Assembly: GCA_005502805.1 (NCBI GenBank)
Contig: SCMY01000019.1
Coordinates: forward strand, 1-58,287
Direction of reading: 5' to 3'
Source: Rhizobiales bacterium 2SD
Lineage (GTDB): Bacteria > Pseudomonadota > Alphaproteobacteria > Rhizobiales > Beijerinckiaceae
Length of the DNA: 58,287 nucleotides
The notes under the pieces were generated by a model. The model searched no databases. It was not told where the DNA came from and saw only the letters and a list, made by a program, of their open reading frames with translations. This document shows positions 19,081 to 27,009 of this stretch, one piece after another. Numbering within the stretch: the first letter of the stretch is position 1; each line of letters opens with the position of its first letter. A program made the position numbers and the translations under genes.

Positions 19081-19275
19081 CTCCACCAAGGTGTTCGACA
19101 TGTTTGTGTCGAGCCCGAGTCGTCGCCAGACAAACCAAATTTTTGCTGCACTGCACAACGAGACAAATGCTTTCTGCTGCTTCCCCCCTGCTTCCCCGGC
19201 GGCGCCGGAGGGGTCGGGGAAGCAGAAAACGCTCCGAAGGGCGTCTGCTAAGCGCTTGATTTCATTGAGATTGTC

Positions 19276-19350
19276 TGGAGCGGGCGAAGGGATTCGAACC
19301 CTCGACCCCAACCTTGGCAAGGTTGTGCTCTACCCCTGAGCTACACCCGC
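19276..19350 (-). tRNA. tRNA-Gly (GCC)
   Basis: On the minus strand the sequence folds as a cloverleaf: acceptor GCGGGTG paired with CGCCCGC (one G-T pair), D-arm with GGGGTAGAGC, anticodon loop CTTGCCAAG (anticodon GCC), T-loop GGTTCGAATCC, and an encoded CCA end. The intact tRNA lies beside the transposase relics. Confidence 0.97.
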
Positions 19351-19723
19351 ATCCGAGACAGTCGCGCCGTGTTGGCGGCGCGGCCGGGTTATTGCCCCAA
19401 AGCGGCGCGAAGCGCAAGCGCCTTGTTGCAATTTTCTGATCGTCACGTGACAGCCCGGCAAAATCGTCGGGAAAACCGCGCCATTTCAAGGAAGGCTCGG
19501 GTTACGCGGCCAGCATGCCACGCCGGCGGGGCGCCCAGCGGGCGAGAGGCTACATTCGCGCAGCGACTCGCGGTCGTGCGCAGGCCCCTCGACGCATGAT
19601 TGCGGAGGCTGTGCCGGGGAAAGCCGGGGGCGGCTGCAGTCTTCTTTCTCATCTCGCCTCGCTTGCCTGCGCCGGCCTGCGGCCTTAGGCATCGCTCACG
19701 TTCCTTAGTCTCGCTGGCCGCCC
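19351..19723. other. Intergenic gap without a supported gene
   Basis: 373 bases between tRNA-Gly and the deacylase gene. It probably holds the tRNA promoter (minus strand) and the start region for the plus-strand genes. No credible coding frame or repeat was seen. Confidence 0.5.
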
Positions 19724-20251
19724 ATGCCCACGCCGCTCTCTCCCGACGATCTCATCGCCAAGCTCGACGAACTCGGCATCAAGACCGAGCGCATCGACCA
19801 TGTCGCGGTCTTCACCGTCGCCGAATCGAAGGAACTGCGCGGCAAGGTCCCCGGGCACCACACCAAAAACCTGTTCCTGAAGGACAAGAAGGGCAAGATT
19901 TTCCTGGTCTCGGCGCTGGAGAGCACGCGGATCGATCTGAAGCGGCTGCATGAGCGACTGGGCGCCAGCGGGCGGCTGTCCTTCGGTTCTGCCGAGCTGC
20001 TGATGGATAAGCTCGGGGTGACGCCGGGCTCGGTCACTGCCTTCGCCGTGGCAAACGATCATGCTGGAGATGTCACCATGGTGCTCGACGCTGCCCTGAT
20101 GGATGGCGAGCGCCTGAACTTCCATCCGCTGGTCAACACGGCGACGCTCGGCATCTCCAGAGACGACATGCTCGCCTTCCTGCGTGCGGTCGGGCACGAG
20201 CCGATGATCATTGAGCTTCCGACGCCGCCGGACGATGGACAGAACGGCTGA
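19724..20251 (+). CDS. YbaK/ProX-type prolyl-tRNA editing deacylase
   Basis: A 175-residue single-domain protein that by family hydrolyses mischarged Ala-tRNA(Pro) in trans. Characteristic parts are VPGHHTKNLFLKDKKGK (about residues 42-58), the turn LGVTPGSVTAFAVAND, and FHPLVNTATLGIS near the C-terminus. No synthetase domain is attached, so it is a free-standing ProXp-ala (PrdX-like) factor. The start at 19724 gives MPTPLSPDDLIAKLDELGI, the usual family N-terminus. It is followed by a short hairpin and then the thioredoxin gene. Confidence 0.9.
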   Translation: MPTPLSPDDLIAKLDELGIKTERIDHVAVFTVAESKELRGKVPGHHTKNLFLKDKKGKIFLVSALESTRIDLKRLHERLGASGRLSFGSAELLMDKLGVTPGSVTAFAVANDHAGDVTMVLDAALMDGERLNFHPLVNTATLGISRDDMLAFLRAVGHEPMIIELPTPPDDGQNG

Positions 20252-20252
20252 A

Positions 20253-20273
20253 GCCACCCATCTATGGGGTGGC
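20253..20273 (+). terminator. Small hairpin after the deacylase gene
   Basis: GCCACCC pairs with GGGTGGC across a 7-base loop, one base after the deacylase stop. No T-run follows, so it is at best a weak terminator or processing site. Confidence 0.3.
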
Positions 20274-20337
20274 CCGTCGCGGCGGGCACCCGGTTTTCCG
20301 AATTTCACGTCGACAGATTGCTAGTGAAGGACGAGCC

Positions 20338-21237
20338 ATGCTGGTCAATGGCGATGCGGCCCCGGCCAAGGGGGCGATCAAGGACACGACGACGCAGGGC
20401 TTCCGCCAGGACGTCATCGCCGAATCGATGAACCAGCCGGTGCTGGTCGACTTCTGGGCGCCGTGGTGTGGCCCGTGCAAGCAATTGACCCCCGTGATCG
20501 AGAAGGTGGTCAACGAGGCCGGCGGCAAGGTCAAGCTGGTCAAGATGAACATCGACGAGCATCCGGCGATCCCCGGCCAGCTCGGCATCCAGTCGATTCC
20601 GGCGGTGATCGCCTTCCAGCGCGGCCAGCCGGTCGACGGCTTCATGGGCGCCCAGCCCGAGAGCCAGATCAAGGCCTTCATCGAGCGCCTGGTCGGGCCG
20701 ATGGGGCCGGGGCCGGTCGAGGAGGTGCTGGCCGCGGCGGCGCAAGCGCTGGAGGCGGGCGACGCCGCCGGCGCGAGCGAGCTCTATGCCGAGGTGCTGG
20801 CGGCCGAGCCCGAGAACATCACGGCGATCACCGGCATGGCGCGCCTGCATCTCGACGCCGGCGATATCGAGGGCGCCAAGGGCTTTCTCGCCATGGTGCC
20901 GGAGGCGAAGGCGCAGGATCCGGCGGTGGCGGCGGTCAGGGCGGCGGTCGAGCTTGCCGAGCAGGCCGCCTCGCTTGGCGACACAGCCGAGCTCGAGGCC
21001 AAGGTCGCGGCCAATCCGAAAGACCATCAGGCCCGCTTCGACCTTGCTCTGGCGCTGAACGCCCGCGACAAGCGCGAGGAGGCGGTCGATCATCTGATCG
21101 CGATCATCAAGGCCGATCGCAAATGGAACGATGACGGTGCCCGCAAGCAGCTGCTGCAGTTCTTCGAGGCCTGGGGCCCGATGGACGAGCACAGCGTCGC
21201 CGGGCGGCGCAAGTTGTCGGGCCTCTTGTTTTCGTGA
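20338..21237 (+). CDS. Thioredoxin-TPR chaperone-like protein (CnoX/YbbN family)
   Basis: A 299-residue protein with an N-terminal thioredoxin domain (about 20-130) carrying an intact WCGPC active site (FWAPWCGPCKQLTP) and the cis-Pro segment IQSIPAVIAF, followed by a C-terminal TPR-like helical domain (about 140-295; AAQALEAGDAAGASELYAEV repeats). E. coli CnoX lacks the redox CxxC pair; the alphaproteobacterial form keeps it and can act on disulfides as well as protecting clients. The ATG at 20338 has GAAGGACGAG upstream. It is 15 bases before the LON-domain gene. Confidence 0.9.
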   Translation: MLVNGDAAPAKGAIKDTTTQGFRQDVIAESMNQPVLVDFWAPWCGPCKQLTPVIEKVVNEAGGKVKLVKMNIDEHPAIPGQLGIQSIPAVIAFQRGQPVDGFMGAQPESQIKAFIERLVGPMGPGPVEEVLAAAAQALEAGDAAGASELYAEVLAAEPENITAITGMARLHLDAGDIEGAKGFLAMVPEAKAQDPAVAAVRAAVELAEQAASLGDTAELEAKVAANPKDHQARFDLALALNARDKREEAVDHLIAIIKADRKWNDDGARKQLLQFFEAWGPMDEHSVAGRRKLSGLLFS

Positions 21238-21252
21238 GCCGGGGAGGCGGGC

Positions 21253-21924
21253 ATGGGCATGAATGCGGTCTATTCCGGGCAGGACGATTGCCCGGCGGTG
21301 ATCCCGCTCTTCCCGCTCGCCGGTGCGCTCCTGCTGCCGCGCGGCCAGATGCCGCTCAACATCTTCGAGCCGCGCTATCTTGCCATGATCGATGATGCGC
21401 TGCGCACGCACCGTGTCATCGGCATGATCCAGCCGGAGCCGGAGAACGGGCGTCAGGCGCAGGTGCCGGGGTTGCTCCAGGTCGGCTGCATCGGACGCAT
21501 CACGCAGTTCGCCGAGACCGGCGACGACCGCTATATCATCACCCTGACCGGCATCTCGCGTTTCCGGCTGGAGGAGGAGCTCTCCGTCACCACGCCCTAT
21601 CGGCAAGGCCGTGTCTCCTATGGCGATTTCGCCGTGGATTTCGAGGCGCGCGCCGGCGAGGACGAGGTCGATCGTGCCGGCCTCATCAAGGCGCTGCGCA
21701 GCTTCGCCAAGGCGAACGAGCTCAAGATTGACTGGAAGGGCGTCAACGAGGCGCCGAACGAGGCGCTGGTCAACGCGCTCTCGATGATGTGCCCGTTCGG
21801 GCCGCGCGAGAAGCAGGCGCTGCTGGAGGCGCCGAGCCTGAAGAGCCGGGCCGAGGTGCTGGTCGCGATCACCGAGATCGAGCTGGCGCGCGGTGGCTCC
21901 GACCCGGACACGACGCTGCAGTGA
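21253..21924 (+). CDS. LON peptidase substrate-binding domain protein
   Basis: A 223-residue stand-alone Lon N-domain (PUA-like) protein without ATPase or protease parts. The opening VIPLFPLAGALLLPRGQMPL and NIFEPRYLAMIDDAL are the family signature. The C-terminal half is helical. Function of these proteins is not established; they are commonly found beside thioredoxin or cnoX genes in alphaproteobacteria, which suggests a proteostasis role (inference). The next gene starts with a GTG overlapping its TGA stop. Confidence 0.88.
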   Translation: MGMNAVYSGQDDCPAVIPLFPLAGALLLPRGQMPLNIFEPRYLAMIDDALRTHRVIGMIQPEPENGRQAQVPGLLQVGCIGRITQFAETGDDRYIITLTGISRFRLEEELSVTTPYRQGRVSYGDFAVDFEARAGEDEVDRAGLIKALRSFAKANELKIDWKGVNEAPNEALVNALSMMCPFGPREKQALLEAPSLKSRAEVLVAITEIELARGGSDPDTTLQ

Positions 21925-23318
21925 GCGCCGCGTCCCTGCCTGCTGCCGGCAGCCCGCCCGCCACCTACCCGCCGCGGCGCGCGGTCGTCGCCTGGATCTT
22001 CTTCGACTGGTCGGCGCAACCCTTCTTCACCCTCGTCACCACCTTCGTCTTCGCGCCCTTCTTCGCCTCGGCGCTGGCGAGCGATCCGGCGCAGGGGCAG
22101 GCGCTCTGGGGTTATGCGACGGGCCTTGCCGGGCTCGCCATAGCGCTGCTCTCGCCGCTGCTGGGCGGCATCGCCGACCGCACCGGACCGCGTAAGCCCT
22201 GGATCGCCGTGTTCGGCGCGATGCTGGTCCTGGGCTCAGGCATGCTCTGGTACGCCAAGCCCGGCTCGCCCTGGGCGGTGCCGATCGCGCTCGCCGGCTT
22301 CGTCATCGGCACGATCGGCGCCGAGTTCGCGACGATCTTCAACAATGCGATGATGACGCGGCTGGTGCCGCCGGCGCGGCTCGGGCGGCTCTCGGGCACC
22401 GGCTGGGCGGTCGGCTATCTCGGCGGGCTGATCTCGCTGGCGCTGACGCTCGGCTTCCTCGCCGCCGATCCGCATACGGGCAAGACGCTGGCCGGCCTGT
22501 CGCCATTGTTCGGGCTCGACGCCGCGGCGCGCGAGGGCGACCGGTTCTCGGGTCCGCTCACGGCCCTCTGGTTCGTGATCTTCGTGACACCGATGTTCCT
22601 GCTGACACCGGATTCGCCGCGCAGCGGCGTTTCGCTGAAGGAAGCGGCGGCCGGCGGCTTCTCGCATCTCAAGGCGACGATCGCCGAACTGCCGTCGCTG
22701 CCCGGTCTCGGCCGCTTCCTGCTCGCCAACATGATCTATCAGGACGGGCTGGTCGCGCTCTTCGCCTTCGGCGGCATCTATGGCGCCGGGGTGTTCGGCT
22801 GGCAGACAATCGAGCTCGGCGTCTTCGGCATCCTGCTCACCATCACCGGCACGCTCGGGGCCTGGGCCGGCGGCAAGCTCGACGATGCGATCGGCGGCAA
22901 GCCGGTGATCCTCGGCGCCATCGCCTGCCTGCTCTTCGCCTGTATCGGCATCCTCTCGCTCGGGCCGGGGCAGGTCGCTTTCGTGATCGAGACGGCGCCG
23001 CCGGTTCCCGGCGACGGCCTCTTCGCCTCGCTGCCGGAGAAGGTCTATCTCGGCCTGGGCCTGCTGATCGGCCTCGTCGCTGGTCCCCTGCAGGCGTCGT
23101 CGCGCAGCCTGCTTGCCCGGATCGCGCCGCCGGCCCGGATCGGCGAGTTCTTCGGCCTGTTCGCGCTGGCCGGCAAGGTGACCTCGTTCCTCGGGCCGAC
23201 CTTGGTCGCGCTGGCGACGACGATCTTCGCCAGCCAGCGTGCGGGCTTGGCGGTGCTGATCGGCTTCTTCCTCACCGGGGCCTGGCTGATCGCGGGCGTG
23301 AAGGTGAAGCGGCCCTAG
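21921..23318 (+). CDS. UMF1-type major facilitator transporter
   Basis: A 465-residue polytopic membrane protein with about 12 hydrophobic segments. The N-terminus WIFFDWSAQPFFTLVTTFVF is diagnostic for the UMF1 (Atg22-like) branch, and GGIADRTGPRKPW is the MFS loop between helices 2 and 3. Some relatives move amino acids; substrate here is unknown. The GTG at 21921, overlapping the LON-domain stop (GTGA), is preferred over upstream in-frame starts that would overlap that gene by more than 130 bases. Confidence 0.88.
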   Translation: MSAASLPAAGSPPATYPPRRAVVAWIFFDWSAQPFFTLVTTFVFAPFFASALASDPAQGQALWGYATGLAGLAIALLSPLLGGIADRTGPRKPWIAVFGAMLVLGSGMLWYAKPGSPWAVPIALAGFVIGTIGAEFATIFNNAMMTRLVPPARLGRLSGTGWAVGYLGGLISLALTLGFLAADPHTGKTLAGLSPLFGLDAAAREGDRFSGPLTALWFVIFVTPMFLLTPDSPRSGVSLKEAAAGGFSHLKATIAELPSLPGLGRFLLANMIYQDGLVALFAFGGIYGAGVFGWQTIELGVFGILLTITGTLGAWAGGKLDDAIGGKPVILGAIACLLFACIGILSLGPGQVAFVIETAPPVPGDGLFASLPEKVYLGLGLLIGLVAGPLQASSRSLLARIAPPARIGEFFGLFALAGKVTSFLGPTLVALATTIFASQRAGLAVLIGFFLTGAWLIAGVKVKRP

Positions 23319-23414
23319 CCACTACTCGAAACCACTGCCGACTCCGGCTGGCAGCAGGCGCGCTATCGTGCCCGGAAGGCGAGTTCAGAGCCTGGCCGGC
23401 GCGGGAAGATTGCG

Positions 23415-23891
23415 ATGCGGATCGTCGAGATGGACGCCCCGGCGGGGCAAGGCGCTCAGCGGAAGCAGGTGGCGACCGGCGACAACCTCGTCGCGCCGCA
23501 GGCCGTGCTGAAATGGTACGAGATCGCCGAAGCCGGCATCGAGGCTGAAACCGTCACGCTGGCGCGGCAGGCGGCTGAAGGCTTTGCAGCCGGCCGGCAA
23601 GGCGAGGTCGGCTTCGCCATCCTGCATCGCTGCGGCGAGCATTTTCATTTCCTGCTGCTCTGCACCTGGCGCGGCACAAACGAGCTCTGGGAAACCGTGC
23701 AGTTCATCGATGAGGGCATGACGGCCTTTGCGCCGTTCGACGCGCCCCATGCCCATCGCGGGACCTTCTGCATCTGGGAGATGACGGCGGTCTCGCACGA
23801 GACCGCGGCGTGGCGAAAGTTCCTGCTCTCGCCGCGCAGCGAGGCTGATCTCGAAGCCTATCTGCGCAGCCGCTACACCGGCGAGGCGTGA
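23415..23891 (+). CDS. Conserved hypothetical protein, cytosolic
   Basis: A 158-residue protein with no signal peptide or membrane segment. It is aromatic- and acid-rich with a beta-strand centre (VGFAILHRCGEHFHFLLLCTW) and a conserved-looking end (GTFCIWEMTAVSHETAAW, FLLSPRSEADLEAYLRSRY). Codon use matches its neighbours, so it is a real gene. I do not recognise a characterised family. It stands alone between an MFS gene and a repeat element. Confidence 0.75.
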   Translation: MRIVEMDAPAGQGAQRKQVATGDNLVAPQAVLKWYEIAEAGIEAETVTLARQAAEGFAAGRQGEVGFAILHRCGEHFHFLLLCTWRGTNELWETVQFIDEGMTAFAPFDAPHAHRGTFCIWEMTAVSHETAAWRKFLLSPRSEADLEAYLRSRYTGEA

Positions 23892-23896
23892 AACGG

Positions 23897-24004
23897 CGTC
23901 ATTCTCGGGCGGAGCGAAGCGCAGACCCGAGAATCTCAGGACGAGAAGGCGCCAGCTTGAGCCCTCTCCGGCTTGAGATGCTCGGGTCAAGCCCGAGCAT
24001 GACG
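23897..24004. repeat. Dispersed double-hairpin (REP/BIME-like) element, copy 1
   Basis: Two hairpins in tandem: ATTCTCGGGC paired with ACCCGAGAAT, then ATGCTCGGGT paired with GCCCGAGCAT across CAA. The same layout with matching outer bases (CGTCATTCTCGGG and CATGACG) recurs at 36641-36732. Each copy fills an intergenic gap on the 3' side of at least one gene, so it could also serve as a terminator for the E1 gene. Confidence 0.75.
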
Positions 24005-24011
24005 ACCAGTA

Positions 24012-26405
24012 TCAAGGCAGCGCCTTCAGATATCGCACTGGCCGGCCCGGCGCCGCGGCGTTCGCCGCGTGGACGATCGCGTTCGCGTCGATGCCGAAAT
24101 GGCGGTAGAGGTCGGCGACCGTGCCGGTCTGGCCGAAATGCTCGACGCCGAGCGCCTTCTGCCTGTGGCCGTGGACGCTGCCGAGCCAGGCCAAAGTCGC
24201 CGGATGGCCGTCCAGCACCGAGACGATGCCGCAATCGCGCTGGAGATCGCCGAGCAGGCGCTCGACATGGCTCGTCGCCGCATGGTTGCCGCGCTGGCGC
24301 GCCCGCTCGGCCGCCTGCCAGCCGGCATTGAGCCGGTCGGCAGAAGTGATGGCGAGCAGGCCGACATCGCGCCGGTCTTCGCCGAGCAGGCCGACGGCCT
24401 CGATCGCCTCGGGCGCGACCGCGCCGGTATAGGCGATGACGACTGAGGCGTTCGGGCCGGGCTTCCTCAGCCAATAGGCGCCGTCGATGATGTCGCGCTC
24501 CAGCTCCGGCGTCATCGCCCGCTTGGGCTGCTCGACCTGGCGGGTCGAGAGGCGCAGATAAACCGAGCCGCCGGTCTCGTCGCGCAGCCAGGTGCGCTCG
24601 TCCGGATCGCCCTCGCCATCCTTCTGCAGGTATTCGAACGACCAGCGCATCATCACCGCGAGTTCGTCGACGAAGGCCGGCTCGAAAGCGCAGAGCCCGT
24701 CCTGGCTCATGCCGATCAGCGGTGTCGCGATCGACTGGTGAGCGCCGCCCTCGGGCGCCAGCGTAACGCCGGCCGGCGTCGCCACGACCATGAAGCGGGC
24801 GTCCTGGTAGCAGGCATAGTTCAGCGCATCGAGCCCGCGCGAGATGAAGGGGTCGTAGAGCGTGCCGATCGGGATCAGGCGCTCGCCGAAGATCGAATGC
24901 GACAGGCCGAGCGCCGAAAGGTTGATGAACAAGTTCATCTCGGCGATTCCCAGCTCGATATGCTGGCCCTTGGGCGAGAACTCCCATTTCTGCATCGAGG
25001 GGATGCGCTCGTCCTTGAAGGTGTCGGCCATCGACGCCCGCGCGAACAGGCCGCGGCGGTTGACCCAGGGGCCGAGATTGGTCGAGACGGTGACGTCGGG
25101 TGCGGTCGTGACGATGCGGTCGGCGAGCGGGCCGCCGAGCTTGGCGAGTTCGTCGAGCACCTTGCCGAAGCCCATCTGGGTGGACATCGTCGCCTGGATG
25201 CCGGCCTCCAACTTCGCTGGGACGGGCAGGGCCGGAGCCGAATGGCGCCGGCGCCCCTTGGCGAAGAACGGCACCTTGTCGAGGAAGGCGCGGATCTCCT
25301 TCTCAGGCAGGGTCAGCCCCTCGAACAGATCCCATTCATGGCCGGGCCGGACCTTGTTCGCGGCCTTGAAGCCTTCCATCTGCTCCTTGGTCATCAGGCC
25401 GGCATGGTTGTCCTTGTGGCCGGCGAGCGGCAGGCCGAAACCCTTGACGGTATAGGCGAGGAAGCAGACTGGTCGGTCATGCGCGATGCCCTCGAAGGCT
25501 TCGAGCAGAGAAGGCAGATCGTGGCCGCCTAGATTGCACATCAGCGCCGAGAGCTCGGCGTCGGAACGCTTCTCGATCAGCTTGGTCACCGGCCCCTGGT
25601 CGCCAAGATCGTCCATCAGGCGCTTGCGCCAGGCGGCGCCACCCTGGAAGGTGAGGGCCGAATAGAGCTGGTTCGGGCAGGAATCGATCCAGGCCTTCAG
25701 GCGCTCGCCGCCCTTCTCCTTGAACGCCGCCTGCTGGAGCGAGCCGTATTTCAGGGTGACGACGTCCCAGCCGAAGGCGCGGAACATCTGCTCGATCCGG
25801 TCGTAGAGACCCTCGCGGACGACGGCGTCGAGCGACTGGCGGTTATAGTCGATCACCCACCAGGTGTTGCGCACGCCGTGCTTCCAGCCCTCCATCAGGG
25901 CCTCGAAGATGTTGCCCTCGTCGAGCTCGGCATCGCCGATCAGCGCGACCATGCGCCCTTCCGGAGTGTCGGCTCCCCAGCCATGCGCCTTCACATAGTC
26001 CTGGACCAGGGATGAGAAGAGCGTCTGCGCCACGCCGAGGCCGACCGAGCCGGTCGAGAAATCGACGTCGTCGATATCCTTGGTGCGTGAGGGATAGCTC
26101 TGCGCGCCCTTGTAGCCGCGGAAGTTCTCGAGCTTCTCCTGCGTCTGCAGGCCCATCAGATAGTTGATGGCGTGGAAGATCGGCGAAGCGTGCGGCTTTA
26201 CCGCCACCCGGTCCTGCGGCTTCAGCGCGGCCATGTAGAGCGCCGTCATGATCGTCGCCAGCGAGGCCGAGGAGGCCTGGTGGCCGCCGACCTTCATCCC
26301 GTCCTCATTGGCGCGGATGTGGTTGGCGTTGTGGATCGTCCACGAAGCCAGCCAGAGGATCTTCTTTTCTAGCTCGGCGAGGATGGGCAGGCGGGGATCG
26401 GACAT
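24012..26405 (-). CDS. AceE-like homodimeric E1 / transketolase-family enzyme (MdeB-like)
   Basis: A 797-residue ThDP enzyme of the single-chain 2-oxoacid dehydrogenase E1 group, about 90 residues shorter than AceE. The cofactor-binding segment is GDAELDEGNIFEALMEGW (GDA in place of GDG) ending in VIDYNRQSLD. Other parts, DVDFSTGSVGLGVAQT and FFPVD-like central motifs, fit the transketolase fold, with HFGQTGTVADLYRHFGID near the end. It is divergent from an Lrp-family gene, as mdeB (2-oxobutyrate dehydrogenase E1) is from mdeR in Pseudomonas putida. No E2 or E3 gene is present here, so it must borrow a partner or act alone. Substrate is inferred, not proven. Confidence 0.82.
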   Translation of the reverse strand: MSDPRLPILAELEKKILWLASWTIHNANHIRANEDGMKVGGHQASSASLATIMTALYMAALKPQDRVAVKPHASPIFHAINYLMGLQTQEKLENFRGYKGAQSYPSRTKDIDDVDFSTGSVGLGVAQTLFSSLVQDYVKAHGWGADTPEGRMVALIGDAELDEGNIFEALMEGWKHGVRNTWWVIDYNRQSLDAVVREGLYDRIEQMFRAFGWDVVTLKYGSLQQAAFKEKGGERLKAWIDSCPNQLYSALTFQGGAAWRKRLMDDLGDQGPVTKLIEKRSDAELSALMCNLGGHDLPSLLEAFEGIAHDRPVCFLAYTVKGFGLPLAGHKDNHAGLMTKEQMEGFKAANKVRPGHEWDLFEGLTLPEKEIRAFLDKVPFFAKGRRRHSAPALPVPAKLEAGIQATMSTQMGFGKVLDELAKLGGPLADRIVTTAPDVTVSTNLGPWVNRRGLFARASMADTFKDERIPSMQKWEFSPKGQHIELGIAEMNLFINLSALGLSHSIFGERLIPIGTLYDPFISRGLDALNYACYQDARFMVVATPAGVTLAPEGGAHQSIATPLIGMSQDGLCAFEPAFVDELAVMMRWSFEYLQKDGEGDPDERTWLRDETGGSVYLRLSTRQVEQPKRAMTPELERDIIDGAYWLRKPGPNASVVIAYTGAVAPEAIEAVGLLGEDRRDVGLLAITSADRLNAGWQAAERARQRGNHAATSHVERLLGDLQRDCGIVSVLDGHPATLAWLGSVHGHRQKALGVEHFGQTGTVADLYRHFGIDANAIVHAANAAAPGRPVRYLKALP

Positions 26406-26466
26406 CGCGGTGCTCCTTCGGCCGACACATCATGCACATTCGTCTTGGGGAAGGCAGCTAAAGACC

Positions 26467-26520
26467 GCCTCGTCGGCTTACGGAATTGGCGGTTTCCGCT
26501 AAGCTCCTCTGACGAGGCGA
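26467..26520. promoter_or_regulatory. 9-bp inverted repeat in the E1 / Lrp-regulator divergent gap
   Basis: CGCCTCGTC (26467-26475) and GACGAGGCG (26512-26520) are perfect inverted arms 36 bases apart, ending just before the regulator ATG at 26527. The inner part also has ACCGCC / GGCGGT. Lrp-family proteins often bind such dispersed sites and autoregulate, so this is a plausible operator region. Confidence 0.4.
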
Positions 26521-26526
26521 GGGAAA

Positions 26527-27009
26527 ATGCCAGAGTTCAAGCTCGACGAGATCGACCGCCGCATCGTCCAGGCCCTGCAGGCGGACGGGCGGATCAGCGT
26601 GCAGGAGCTGGCCGGCAAGGTCGGCCTCTCGCCCAGCCCCTGCGCGCGGCGGGTGCGCCTGCTGGAGGAGGCCGGGATCATCGAGGGCTATGTCGCCATC
26701 GTGAACCAGGAGAAGCTCGGCCTGCCCGTCTCGGTCTTCGCCTCGATCAAGCTGGAGCGGCAGCGCGAGGAGGAACTCGACCGCTTCGCCGCGGCGGTCT
26801 CGCGCTGGCCCGAGGTCGCCGACTGCTACCTGATGACCGGGCAGCGCGACTATCTCCTACGCATTATCGTCAGCGACCTTGCCGCCTATGAGCGCTTCCT
26901 CAAGGACAAGCTAACGCGGCTCGACAATGTCGCCTCGATCGAATCGAGTTTTGCGCTCGGGCGGGTGAAACGGTCCTATTCGGTGCCGGTGGAGCTGGGG
27001 CGAAGTTAG
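26527..27009 (+). CDS. Lrp/AsnC-family transcriptional regulator
   Basis: A 160-residue regulator: N-terminal helix-turn-helix (LDEIDRRIVQALQADGRISV, then LAGKVGLSPSPCARRVRLLE) and a C-terminal RAM (AsnC-like ligand) domain from about residue 70, containing VADCYLMTGQRDYLLRI. It is divergent from the E1-like gene with a 121-base shared gap. By analogy with MdeR and BkdR it probably activates that gene in response to an amino acid or oxoacid (inference). Its 3' end overlaps the converging GlxA-type gene by 4 bases. Confidence 0.92.
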   Translation: MPEFKLDEIDRRIVQALQADGRISVQELAGKVGLSPSPCARRVRLLEEAGIIEGYVAIVNQEKLGLPVSVFASIKLERQREEELDRFAAAVSRWPEVADCYLMTGQRDYLLRIIVSDLAAYERFLKDKLTRLDNVASIESSFALGRVKRSYSVPVELGRS

